Made by a program: the position numbers and the translations under genes. Below are positions 16,982 to 26,700 of a DNA stretch of 27,994 nucleotides, in pieces. Origin of the DNA: Anammoximicrobium sp032229885 (GTDB lineage: Bacteria > Planctomycetota > Planctomycetia > Pirellulales > Pirellulaceae); assembly GCA_032229885.1 (NCBI GenBank), contig JAVYAJ010000092.1, positions 1 to 27,994 on the forward strand, in the 5' to 3' direction. A model generated the notes under the pieces. That model had not been told where the DNA came from. It worked only from the letters and a program-made list of their open reading frames with translations, and made no database searches. Each line of letters begins with the position of its first letter. The stretch's first letter is position 1.

Positions 16982-19249
16982 TCAACCACCCGCCTCGGCT
17001 CGTGCGAGCATTGCCTGCCATAGTTCTTGCAATCGACGAGCACAGTCGGCCGGCAGGCGGTTGTTCGAATACGCGGCGCAGCAATACAGGTCCGCCAGGC
17101 CGCGCGCCTGGCGGCTGATCGTGGCCTGCTGCGCGCCGAGCGTCTGGGCGAACTCGTGCGGCGTCTGATCGGGATCTCGCTGACAGCCCTGCTCGCGCGC
17201 CCAGGCTTCTAAAGCCTGAAAGCTGTACGCCACCAGATCCGGCAGCGGCCACCTTCGGGCGTCGCCGGTCGCGAACGGGTCCGGAAAATCCAGGAATCGA
17301 CGCGGCGGCGCGATGGGGGTCGCCGGGCCGGCGCTGACCGTCGACGCGGGCGGAAACCCGAATAGGTACGCCCAAAAGCCGTGAATCGTCCGCCAGAAAT
17401 CCCGGAGCGCCTCGAGCACGTGTGCGCGGTTTCGCCATAGCAAGAACGCCACGATAGCCGCGAAAATCAGGTTGTACAGCCACTTCAGCGCGAACGGAAC
17501 CAGATTCATCGTTCGTTTGAGCAGTCCCCAGGGGTCAGCGCGTTGCGACGCGTTCGTCCTCGGTATCTCGTCGCGTCCCACTTCGGATGTAAACGGATTA
17601 TCCTCGGCGGCCGACTTCGCCGAGGCCTGGTCTGGCGGCGGTTTCTCGACCTTGGCTTCCGCCGTCGAACCAGACTTTTTATCGTCGCGTGCGCCGCCCG
17701 GATCGTTCGACGCGTCGGCGGGCCGCGCGTCATCCCGCCGGCCGCGTTCGTCTTTCCCATCGTCGCCGGTTCGCCTCGGTTCGCGCCCGCCGGGCTGCGA
17801 ACCGGGCTCCGATGCCGCGGGCTGGCCCCTCGGACTCGACTCTGCTGCCCCACGCGGATCCGGCGCCGCCGTCTGCTTGGCCGTCTGCTTGGCCGTCTGC
17901 TTGGCCGCCTGCTTGGCCGCCTGCGTTTGGCCCGTGTCGTGCGAGCCATCCTGACGGTTGCCGAGCTGGCTTTCATCGTTCCGACTCTTGCCGTCCCGCT
18001 CGTCGCCGGCCGGAGCGCCACGGCGCTCCGCCACGTCGGTCGCCTGATTTTCCAATTGTTCATTGCCCGACGACGGTTGGGCAGGGTCGCCATGCGGCGG
18101 GTTGGATGATGGCCCGTCCCGCGGTGTCCGACTGGAGTGTTGGGCCGCGTCCGCTGCCGCATCCGCGCGGCGGTCGCCCGGATTCTCGGACGGCGAGTCA
18201 TCCGTCGGCGAGCGCCGCCGGGCGTCCGGTCGGTCACCGCCGGCCTGATCGATATGTCTGTCCGCACGGCTCGGATCCGAGTCCTTGACCCGCGGGACGA
18301 CGGGCGACGTTTTGGGCAGATCGTTCGCTGGCTCGTTGCCCCATCCGGATGGCGAGGCGTGCTGCCGGGCGGACGAGCCGATCTGAAATGGGGCGAGCTG
18401 CGAGACCGAATACTCGGCATTGGGACGCGGCAGCAGGCAACATGCCAACAACAACGCGACAATCATCGCGCTGCCGGCCGTCAACCAGATGCCTGCCATC
18501 TCGATCGGCATTTCCTGCTTGCGCTGCCGCAGATACCGCCGCAGCCCCAGGAAACTTGCCGTCATCAGCAAACCCAGGCCACTGGCCGTGTACACGCACA
18601 GCAGTTTAAAAGCGTATCGCCGCGCGTCTAAATCCGACGCGGCAAGAAACCGCTGGCCGATCCCGAACAGCGGCAACGCGGCCAGCGAGAAATAAACGAC
18701 CCATACGCCGGGCGGGTGCGGTCGTTGGCGTCGCGCCAAGAAACGCGCCCACAACGTCCGCCCCTCGGGCCGCCGCCGCGGCGCGGCGGTCGCCGGATGC
18801 GCCGGCGAGTCGTCGGCGGCGCGTGGACCGTCCGTGTTCGCGTCAATTCCCACCGTCTGCAACAAGCCCTCGCTGGAGGCGTCTTCCCGTTCGTCGATGA
18901 CCGTACAGTCCCACACGAGTTTGTCGGCGCACCACAAGATCAGCCCGATCAAGGACAGACTGAGCCAGATGGGCACACCCGTCAGCCGTCCCATCGCAAA
19001 CAGCGCAGACGCAGCCAACGGGAGCATATAAACGACAGCGTGTTCGCGCCCATCATCGATCGAGATTCGGGCGATCAAAACGGCTGCCAATGTGAAGCAC
19101 GCGGTGATAAATTGCAGGCGGCCGACATAGTCTCCGCGATAGAAAACCTGGATCAAGAAAAAGTTCAGGCTGCCGATCAAACTCATGATCAAGCCCGGCG
19201 TGAGGGCGATCACGATGTAATCTGTCAGAGTTTTTTGAAGTCGCGCCAT
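16982..19249 (-). CDS. Large multi-pass membrane protein with long polar linker and DUF4129-like C-terminus
   Basis: A 755-residue protein. Hydrophobic segments near residues 12-34, 45-62, 72-106, 182-204, 215-236 and 252-274 form an N-terminal membrane domain. Residues about 285-575 are a highly charged Pro/Ser/Asp/Arg-rich linker, presumably disordered, including four AAKQ/TAKQ-type tetrapeptides. A further helix lies near 588-607. The last ~80 residues (ALEAWAREQGCQRDPDQTPH, then ADLYCCAAYSNNRLP) resemble DUF4129, a domain often fused to or adjacent to transglutaminase-like membrane proteins. No transglutaminase, MoxR or DUF58 gene is visible in the window, so it stands alone. The function is unknown; a role in envelope peptide or protein processing is only inferred. 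The ATG at 19249 has no obvious ribosome-binding site, but the next residues are a normal membrane-protein N-terminus. Confidence 0.8.
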   Translation of the reverse strand: MARLQKTLTDYIVIALTPGLIMSLIGSLNFFLIQVFYRGDYVGRLQFITACFTLAAVLIARISIDDGREHAVVYMLPLAASALFAMGRLTGVPIWLSLSLIGLILWCADKLVWDCTVIDEREDASSEGLLQTVGIDANTDGPRAADDSPAHPATAAPRRRPEGRTLWARFLARRQRPHPPGVWVVYFSLAALPLFGIGQRFLAASDLDARRYAFKLLCVYTASGLGLLMTASFLGLRRYLRQRKQEMPIEMAGIWLTAGSAMIVALLLACCLLPRPNAEYSVSQLAPFQIGSSARQHASPSGWGNEPANDLPKTSPVVPRVKDSDPSRADRHIDQAGGDRPDARRRSPTDDSPSENPGDRRADAAADAAQHSSRTPRDGPSSNPPHGDPAQPSSGNEQLENQATDVAERRGAPAGDERDGKSRNDESQLGNRQDGSHDTGQTQAAKQAAKQTAKQTAKQTAAPDPRGAAESSPRGQPAASEPGSQPGGREPRRTGDDGKDERGRRDDARPADASNDPGGARDDKKSGSTAEAKVEKPPPDQASAKSAAEDNPFTSEVGRDEIPRTNASQRADPWGLLKRTMNLVPFALKWLYNLIFAAIVAFLLWRNRAHVLEALRDFWRTIHGFWAYLFGFPPASTVSAGPATPIAPPRRFLDFPDPFATGDARRWPLPDLVAYSFQALEAWAREQGCQRDPDQTPHEFAQTLGAQQATISRQARGLADLYCCAAYSNNRLPADCARRLQELWQAMLARAEAGG
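17871..17918 (-). repeat. 12-bp in-frame tandem repeat in the linker
   Basis: Three exact copies of GTCTGCTTGGCC (plus-strand sense) and one single-mismatch copy lie head to tail. Read on the minus strand they encode AAKQ/TAKQ units near residues 444-460 of the membrane protein. The copy number is probably variable. Confidence 0.9.
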
Positions 19250-20016
19250 GATCGATTGCCGTGCGTGCGATCAGAACCGATTTCGGCAAACCGGGCATTC
19301 TCTGAGACGTTGTCGCTCTCCGTCGTGGACCAATCGCCGTTGGCGGAAGGCGATTCCGCACGCGACTCGCAATGGCGCCGCGTAAGGCCGGCTCCAGCCC
19401 GCCCCTGCCGCGCGGGCTTGGACGCTCACGCAGCCACTCGCTCCTGCCCATAGTATAACGCGACCCGGCAGGCCGGTGGCGGGGCGAACGGAGACTGTGG
19501 AATTGTCGCCACGTGATCGACGCCGAATATAATCGACTGATTCCCGAGCCATCGGCGTGACGAATGAGCCGAGCACAACCAAGAGTACGAACGAGGCCTT
19601 GCGTGGGTTGTCCACGCTACGTTTTTGGGTTGTCGCCCTAATTTATCCGGCTGGACGGTATCCCTCGAGGCAAGCCCACGTCGCGCTGGCGGGCCACGCT
19701 CCACGCGTAGCCGTAACCAGACGGACGCGACGAAGCGTGCGAAACACGACGGACGCGACGAAGCGTGTCCCTCCAGGGCGGCCCACTTCCCCGCGCGCGT
19801 TGTCCAGTCATCTCGATTGTCAGCAATCTCGTCCCAAATCGTTTTTCTGGCAATCTGGGGCGACTTCCCATTCCACGTCCCATCAATTCTGATTCGCGGC
19901 CCTAGCGCGTTCCGGCTGAGGCGCGTTCGCCCCATCAAGAGGATAGGCGCGGTCACGTCCTCTAGCAGGGACTGCCGAAAGCGACGTTCGCGGTCTCGGG
20001 CAGGGCGGCGTCATCC
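19250..20016. other. Long gene-poor spacer upstream of the transposase remnant
   Basis: About 770 bases without a supported gene. Frames here give low-complexity translations. A 28-bp-period repeat lies at 19721-19767. The left end should carry the promoter of the minus-strand membrane-protein gene, but none was identified. Confidence 0.55.
19721..19767. repeat. 28-bp-period direct repeat
   Basis: ACGGACGCGACGAAGCGTG occurs at 19721-19739 and 19749-19767, 28 bases apart. It is non-coding and lies about 250 nt upstream of the transposase remnant. Confidence 0.75.
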
Positions 20017-20475
20017 ATGGCATTCACGTTGGACAGCAACGCTTGGGCGGGAGCTCAGGTCGATGATTGCGACGCGGGCGATAAACGGCGCACGAAGAGG
20101 TTGACCAAGAGGGCCGAGCAGGTTGCCAACAATCCGTCAGCCAGCTTTTCCGAACAGATGAAAACTTGGGGTGACCTGAAGGCGGCGTATCGTCTGTTCG
20201 ACCAAGACGGTGTCACATTCGAGGCCACCGCACGACCTCGTTGGGCGTCGCCTCGGCGATTAGCGTCCGACCGATGTTGGGTCATTAACGGCACGACCGA
20301 ATGGGGCTTCGGCAAGCAGCACGCTATTCAGGGCCGCTCGGCCATCGGCAACGGCAGTGGACGCGGGTTTTCTGAGCCACAAATCCGATGGCGAATCCGG
20401 CTGGATCAAGATCTGGCGCGGCTGGCGGAAACTCAACCCCATGGTCCGGGGCGCTGAACTTGCGTTGCAATTCAA
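20017..20475 (+). pseudogene. IS4-family (Tn5-like) transposase remnant with internal deletion
   Basis: From ATG 20017 the frame reads like the N-terminal DNA-binding domain of IS4/Tn5-type transposases. GDKRRTKRLTKRAEQVANNP and SFSEQMKTWGDLKAAYRLFD are followed by VTFEATARPRW. The next part, VINGTTEWGFG and GNGSGRGF, matches the first catalytic block (usually DTTE), but the catalytic Asp is Gly here. Immediately after GRGF, in the +1 frame from about 20360, the sequence jumps to a C-terminal family segment, SDGESGWIKIWRGWRKL then GAELALQF. Most of the central catalytic core is therefore deleted and the remnant is frameshifted. It cannot be active. The outer ends of the element were not recognised; the remnant converges on the glycosidase-like gene ending at 20614. 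Confidence 0.8.
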
Positions 20476-20613
20476 ACCCAAACTCGACAAAAATGTGGGT
20501 AAAGACAAGATCGCCAGCCGCCTCTCGCCGCGGCTCGCTAAAAGCCCGCCTCGTCTGTCTGAAGCGGCACATACGCTGTCGGCGATGGGCTCCCGCGCCG
20601 GCCCAACCATCTT

Positions 20614-22983
20614 TCAATCCTGTTCGAGCAGGACCACTTCGGCCGGTCCGAGCGCAAGCTCGCGCAGATCATCGCGTGGAAATCGCTGCACGCCATCGAC
20701 AGTGGTTTTTCGCATCATCGGCGCCGAGGACAATTCGGCAAACCATGGCGGCAACGGCGGTTGGGGAACGCACGTGACCGGTTCGTTGGTCCGGTTGACC
20801 AGGATCCAGCCGATCTGGCCATCGTCGGCTCGATAGGCCTGTTGCACAACGGCCGACGCCACCAATTCCTGCTGTGTCCACTCGCGGGTGGCCGCGTCGC
20901 GCAGATAGACCTTCAACGGCGCCAGCGGCGCCACGCTTATCGGCCGGAGCATCTGGCCCAGCAGCAGGTATTTGCGGGCGAAAGTTTCTCTGGCCTTGAC
21001 GCCCGCGATGAAGATCTTCATCCACGGCGCGTCCAGGCCTCGTCGAAAGTCCAGCCAGGGCGTGCCCTGAGGGCCAGCGCACACGCCCAGCGCCGCGTTG
21101 GCCGCGGCATGATAGGCCGTGGGGCCGTGCTCCCAGAAAAAGCCCGTCTCGATCATCCGACCGTGATAGACGAACGAGAACATATCGGGCCGCGGCGTCG
21201 GCAGGCGCCGGTCGACGAGCCCTTCGAGCACGCGGGTGGTGCCGTCCCGCATCAAGTCCTGCTCGCAACGCGTATAGACCGCCGCGTAGGATCCCAGTCG
21301 CAGTTCGTTGCAATACTCCTCGATGAACCCGAACGCCGACTGGCGCGCTCCCGGAATCGCGTCGCGCAGCCGCTCGTAGTAATCCGCCGCATCCGCCGTC
21401 TGCCACAGCCCGGGGCCGGGCGCGTGTCCGTGTTTGGGGTTCCAGCACTCCTTGTCGAGCGTCCAGCCGCCGCCGTCGAACTGGACTTCGTCGAAGCCGG
21501 CCTCTCGCATCCGGGCGAGCGTCCACGCCACATCACGGAAAACCGCGGGCACGTTCGGGCAGGCAAAGTTGCATCGATCGACCGCGGGCCCCCACCACGT
21601 CGCCTCGCCGCGCTCGTTCGTGATGGCCACGTCTTCCACGATCATCCCTCGCGACTCGATGATCCGTCGCCCCTCGTCGCCCAATCCGCCGTGATCTCCC
21701 TCGGCCCGGTGCAGGTCCAGCTCGTTGAACTGCACATCGGTGGTCACGTGCAGCCCCGCCTTGTGAATCGCCTGGATGGCCTGTCGCAGCGCGGCTTCGC
21801 CCTGGCGCGGCGGCCACCAATCCGGGCTCGTCCACAAACCCCACTTCTCCCAGCCGCGCAGGTCGACCACTCCGCCCAGTTCGGTGATCTCCTTGGGCAG
21901 CGACTCGATCACTGCGGGAATCTCGCGCAAGGTAAAGGAAGTCTGACGGGTTTTTTCGAGCTCGTCGAGCGTTCGAACGCGCGGTTCTCCGGCGTCGTCG
22001 TCGGGGCCCGCGGGACGCTCGTCGGCCTGGTAGAGGAAGTAGTGCGGCACGCCGCGCAGCCGCCACGCGGCGATGTCCTCGCGTTCGCTCAGCCGAAGCG
22101 GGCGCCACGGCTGGCGCGTGGCCCAGTCGCGATAGACCTCCGCCGCCTCGTAGGCCGAATCTTGAATCAGACCGAGGCGCGCCGTATAGCGCGGCGTCGG
22201 ATCGCTCGGCGCCATCTCGACGCCAAAACGCCAGACGATCGCCCGCAGCGTCTTGCCGCCGGGGTCAAGCTCGGCCGTCATGCTTGTCGTCTTGACCCAG
22301 CGGTCGGGATCCAGGGTCATCAGGTACAGGCCGCCCTGGGGGCCGTATTGGTACAGCAAAGGAATTCGCGGGGACACCGGATATCTGCCGCTGGGCAGGC
22401 GCCAATCCGGGCGGAGCGGCCGCGGCCGTTCTCCGCCCACAAAAGTCTCGTGCACCACGTCGCCCAACATACCTCGCGTGGCCACCTGGGGAAAAACAAC
22501 CTCGCGGATCGTCCACCCGGCGGCCGCCGGGTCCGGCTCGAGACGCAGGTCCACAAATCCCGAGTCGTCTAGCGCGACATGGACCGAGACCTTGTCGATC
22601 GAGCCGCCGTGGCTGGCCTCGAGCACCCAGTGCGAGCGCCGGTCTTCCGTCGGCCGTCGCACCGTGACCGACGACGCCTCGAGCGCCCGAATTTCCTCGG
22701 TGCGTCCCGCGGGGCCGCGCAGCTTGATCCGGTATAGAGGTGTTTCTAGCGGCGGATCCGGGAAAAGCTGCAAGTTCGGCCGCTGGCGAAACTCGACCGA
22801 CCGCAGGCACAAGCCGGGTTGCCAGAACGTCACCTTGACCGCGTCGTTTTCCAACACCAGGGGCCGCCCTTCGCGCGTCGTCCCGGCAACGTCATCCGCG
22901 GCCCCAGCCCCGGCCATCGCGGCGACGCTCAACACGACCGCGCTGGCCAACGTTCGCACAAAACGCGTCCCGAACACGTGCAT
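20614..22983 (-). CDS. Secreted glycosidase-like enzyme (DUF6259-like, GH36-type fold)
   Basis: A 789-residue precursor with a signal peptide (TLASAVVLSVAAMAGAGAAD, ending near residue 28), so it is exported. Residues about 30-270 form a beta-sandwich-like N-terminal domain. Residues about 300-650 form a TIM-barrel-like domain containing EVQFDGGGW, with candidate nucleophile D503, and GFIEEYCNEL, with candidate acid/base E555/E556. This is an alpha-galactosidase-like (clan GH-D) arrangement. The C-terminal ~130 residues are beta-rich. The overall pattern resembles proteins annotated DUF6259, but this family call is from memory and the substrate is unknown. The start is ATG 22983, with GGAGG (22992-22996) 8 nt upstream; an in-frame GTG at 23007 is rejected. 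It stands alone among accessory DNA. Confidence 0.75.
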   Translation of the reverse strand: MHVFGTRFVRTLASAVVLSVAAMAGAGAADDVAGTTREGRPLVLENDAVKVTFWQPGLCLRSVEFRQRPNLQLFPDPPLETPLYRIKLRGPAGRTEEIRALEASSVTVRRPTEDRRSHWVLEASHGGSIDKVSVHVALDDSGFVDLRLEPDPAAAGWTIREVVFPQVATRGMLGDVVHETFVGGERPRPLRPDWRLPSGRYPVSPRIPLLYQYGPQGGLYLMTLDPDRWVKTTSMTAELDPGGKTLRAIVWRFGVEMAPSDPTPRYTARLGLIQDSAYEAAEVYRDWATRQPWRPLRLSEREDIAAWRLRGVPHYFLYQADERPAGPDDDAGEPRVRTLDELEKTRQTSFTLREIPAVIESLPKEITELGGVVDLRGWEKWGLWTSPDWWPPRQGEAALRQAIQAIHKAGLHVTTDVQFNELDLHRAEGDHGGLGDEGRRIIESRGMIVEDVAITNERGEATWWGPAVDRCNFACPNVPAVFRDVAWTLARMREAGFDEVQFDGGGWTLDKECWNPKHGHAPGPGLWQTADAADYYERLRDAIPGARQSAFGFIEEYCNELRLGSYAAVYTRCEQDLMRDGTTRVLEGLVDRRLPTPRPDMFSFVYHGRMIETGFFWEHGPTAYHAAANAALGVCAGPQGTPWLDFRRGLDAPWMKIFIAGVKARETFARKYLLLGQMLRPISVAPLAPLKVYLRDAATREWTQQELVASAVVQQAYRADDGQIGWILVNRTNEPVTCVPQPPLPPWFAELSSAPMMRKTTVDGVQRFPRDDLRELALGPAEVVLLEQD

Positions 22984-23765
22984 CACCAATGCCTCCGCTC
23001 TTTCCACCCCGACGTTCCCGCGCAGATATCCCCGCGACGATGTTCCGCCCGGCTCCAGCGTCGCTCAATGCTTGTCCGACGCAGCCCCCACACGGCCCGC
23101 AAACCGGCCCGTGCGCCCGTCGACCACGCATACCCGAACCTCTGCGTCCGGGACACCCAGGCCTTTCCTTGCGGCGCAGCGCCAACCTGCCCATCTCCGG
23201 CCAATCGAACCGCGTCCGCTAAAACAACGCCGCCGGCCAAAACGTCAAAACGCTTCCGCGCCGACTATTTTACGGCGAACAAACCCGCCGTCGAACAGTG
23301 GGACGCCTGGTTGTGCGAACCGATTTGCCGCGGCTCGAGACGAACCGACTGACGGATCTCGACCCGGCGCTGTTAGTCTCGCGCCTCGCGTCCCTATCCC
23401 GTTTGATCGACGAGACCACCGCTGTTGCGCCTCGTCGCGTTTAGATCCGCAGTCGTGAAACTGACGCGACAACCCGCACCGCGCGCGTCGTATGGACCCC
23501 TGTTCATCCGTGTTCATCTGTGGCTCCAATAGCTGCGCACCGACGCGCACACGTTATGAACGAAGCCCCCTCTGTTTCCGGGGTTCCACCAGGCCAAGTA
23601 TGCGTACTACGGCGATTGTTGCGAGCGGTTGTTGGCGGCAGTAAGATACCGGCACGACAAAGTCCGGATCGTTCGGCGCGTCGTTGCCATGCCGCGGAAG
23701 GCCCATTGCGTCGCGACCGGGTGTGGTGCGAGCGTGAAACGCCACGATTCGTCAAGGAGAGCCTC
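22984..23765. other. Long spacer between glycosidase-like and restriction-modification genes
   Basis: About 780 bases. The left part has no plausible frame. A repeat resembling dispersed intergenic repeats lies at 23501-23525. Between 23560 and about 23720 the plus frame (FHQAKYAYYGDCCERLLAAV, then RYRHDKVRIVRR) and a minus frame both look somewhat protein-like, so a decayed gene fragment is possible but not assigned. Confidence 0.5.
23501..23525. repeat. 10-bp-period repeat of the dispersed intergenic type
   Basis: TGTTCATCCG and TGTTCATCTG stand side by side (23501-23520), followed by TGGCT. The complementary strand reads like the AGCCACAGATGAACACGGAT repeats scattered through many bacterial genomes. 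The family assignment is from memory. Confidence 0.6.
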
Positions 23766-26700
23766 TTGGTTGATGGAACACGAAGAATCGACGCTGGGGA
23801 TGTCCAGGCGGCGAGCGATCGTACGGGCATTCAGCGGTTGCTGGGCATCCTGGGTTACGACACGAGCGAAGCGATCGAGCAAACGGCGGCCAGCCTCGGA
23901 GTCGCCGCGCGTTTCCAGCGTCTGGTTCGCAGTGTCCATCGGCTTGCCGCCGAACGACTTGCGCCCGGTTTGCCGCCCGCGCTCGAGGTGTACTGCTTCG
24001 AGACTACGGCGCAGACGGTCGAGCTGCGCAAGGCGCTGGCGACGGCCTTTCGAAACAAGCCCGTCAACGTCCTGTTGATCGTCGCCACCCGGGATTTCGA
24101 CCCGTTGGATTTCGTGTTGGTCGAGCGGGCGGTCCAGGCTCGCGGGCCGGGCGGCGCGCGAGTGGCCGTCGACCACCGCCTGATCTCGATCGACCGGCGA
24201 CATCCTTCTCGCGTGCATCGGCGCGTGCTGGATCGGATGCGCCGCACGGCCGCGGACCCGTTCGCCCAATTCGAGCGGATTCGCGACGCCTTTCGTCTGG
24301 CGGAATGGTCCGAGGACGAGTTCAACAATCGGGGCTTGTTCAGCGACTATTTCCTGAAATCCCGCTTGCCCGATGCGCGGGCGTTTCCGGTCTGGAACAC
24401 GGATTTGCGGCCCGTGCATCGCAGCCTGAGCAAGATTTTGGCGGATGCCGCGCAGGTGCGGCAACCGACATCCCAGGACACGTTCGACCGGTTGGTAAAG
24501 CCGACCTTGGCAGCGCTCGGTTTTGCGTTCGAGGCGCTGCCCAAGGACGACGAGGCCGACTTTCTACTGCGCCCGGCCGATGCCGCGGCCGACGCGCCCG
24601 CCGTCGTCGCGCTGCTGGCCTATCCCTGGGACCGACCACTGGATCGACAGGACGACCGAGATCGACCAGACAACCTAGATCCTGAGCGCGCGAACCACGT
24701 GCCCGGCATCCGCGTCGTGGGCGCGCTGGAGAAGCACAAGACGCCATGGGCCATTCTGACCAACGGCAAGGACTGGCGGCTGTACTGTGCCGCGGCCCAC
24801 TCGCGGGCTAGCAACTACTATGAGATCGAGCTCCCGCAGGCGTTGGACCGCGACGACCAGGGGGCCTTGCCGTACTTTTGGCTGTTCTTCCGCGCCGCCG
24901 CGTTTGTGCCGGCCTTGCCGCCGCCCGGCGCGCCGGCCGCGGGCGAGCCGACCAGTTTTCTCGAGCGACTGAGACTCGACTCGCAGGTCTTTGCCAAGGA
25001 ATTGGGCGATCGCCTGCGTGGGCGCATCTTCGACGAAGTGTTTCCGTACCTGGCCGAGGGATTCGTCCGGGACCGCCGCGGCCGCTTTGGCAAAAAGACG
25101 GACGCCGGCGACCCGTTTCTGGACCGGGTCTACGACGCCACGCTGACGCTGCTGTACCGCCTGTTGTTCTTGCTGTATGCCGAGTCGCTGGATCTGCTTC
25201 CCGTCCACGAGCCGGCGTATGCGTCGATCAGTTTGACCCGGATGAAACAAGACGTGGCCATGGCCGCCGGCCAGGACGCCGACGCGGCCGAGGGCCGCCT
25301 CGAGAGCCGCTACACCAAGTCCGCCGCCGATCTGTGGGCGCGGTTGAGCGCGCTGTTTCAGGTGATCGCCCAGGGCAGCCGCGAGCACAACGTCCCGGCG
25401 TACGATGGCGGCCTGTTTTGCCTGACGGTCGCGGACGGGGACGACTCGCGCGAGGCGAACGCGGCCCGTTTTCTGAACGAGTATCGCGTACCCGACGATT
25501 TCTTGGCGCGGGCCCTCGATCTGCTGGCCCGCGACGACGACCCGAAGACGCACGAGTTGGTCTTCGTCGATTACCGCTCGCTGGGCGTGCGCCAGTTGGG
25601 CACGATCTACGAAGGCCTGCTGATGTATCACGTCGTCGTCCCGCGGAACGATTGGGAACGCAGCTTCCGCCGTGCGAATCTGCGGATCGCGCTGACGCCG
25701 TCCAGCCAGCAGCGCAAGAGCACCGGTTCGTATTTCACCCCACAGCACATCGTCAAATACATCGTCGCCAACGCCGTGGGGCCGCTGTTGGACGAGAAAT
25801 TCCAGGCCGGCTGGCCGCGGCTGCGCGAGGCGCAGCGCTGGTACGCCGAGAAGCGCCGGGCCGAGGACACGAAAGCCGACCCCTTCCACGGGACGCGGCC
25901 GACCGACGACCAGATCGCGCAGTGGATGTTGGACCGGTTCGAGAAACACGTCTGGGAACTGTTCGATATCAAGGTGCTCGATCCGGCGATGGGCAGCGGC
26001 CATTTCCTGGTCGAAACGGTCGACTATATCACCGACCGCGTGCTGGACTTTCTGGCCGGATTCCCGACGAACCCCGTCCAGGCATTGGTCGACTTGCGGA
26101 TCCGCCGCCAGATCGTCGAGGCGTTGGACCAGCAGCAGGTGAAGATCAACGAAGACCGGTTGACGGACGTGAACTTGATCAAGCGTCTGGTCATGAAGCG
26201 GTGCGTCTACGGTGTGGATTTGAACCCGATGGCGGTCGAACTGGCCAAAGTGTCGCTGTGGCTCGACACCTTTACTTTGGGGGCCCCGCTGTCGTTCCTG
26301 GACCATCATCTGAAGTGCGGCAACTCGCTGATCGGGGCCACGATCGACGATTTGAAAACTGCTCGCGCCAAGGGCCAACAGCGGATGATGTTCGCCCTGC
26401 CGCTCGAGCCGCTGCAGCGGGCCACGCGGAACATGGAATCGATCGCCGATCTGTTCGACGCCACGCTGAGCGAGGTCGGCCGTTCGGCCCGCATCTATCA
26501 AGACGTCCTGGTCGGCGTCCGCGGCTATCGCGCGCTGCTGGACTGTCTGACCGCGGAGCATTTCGGCGTGCCGGGCGCCAGCGAATTGATCAGCCAGGGC
26601 CACGATCTGGACCTGGACCACTGGGACGAGACCGTCAAACAGCTCGACGCCAAGGACCGCCGCTGGATCGAGCAGGCTCAAAAGATCAGCCGCGAACGGG

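Noticed and set aside
17871..17918. CRISPR-like or minisatellite array
   Set aside because: The units are contiguous 12-mers without spacers and are in frame within a coding linker.
19271..19615. Minus-strand frame ending in a CPVC-containing peptide, possibly a small zinc protein
   Set aside because: It has only one CxxC pair plus an isolated Cys, no ribosome-binding site, and a low-complexity upstream part.
20761..22572. 603-codon plus-strand open frame
   Set aside because: It is antisense to the GH36-like enzyme, which has a signal peptide, a good ribosome-binding site and catalytic-type motifs.
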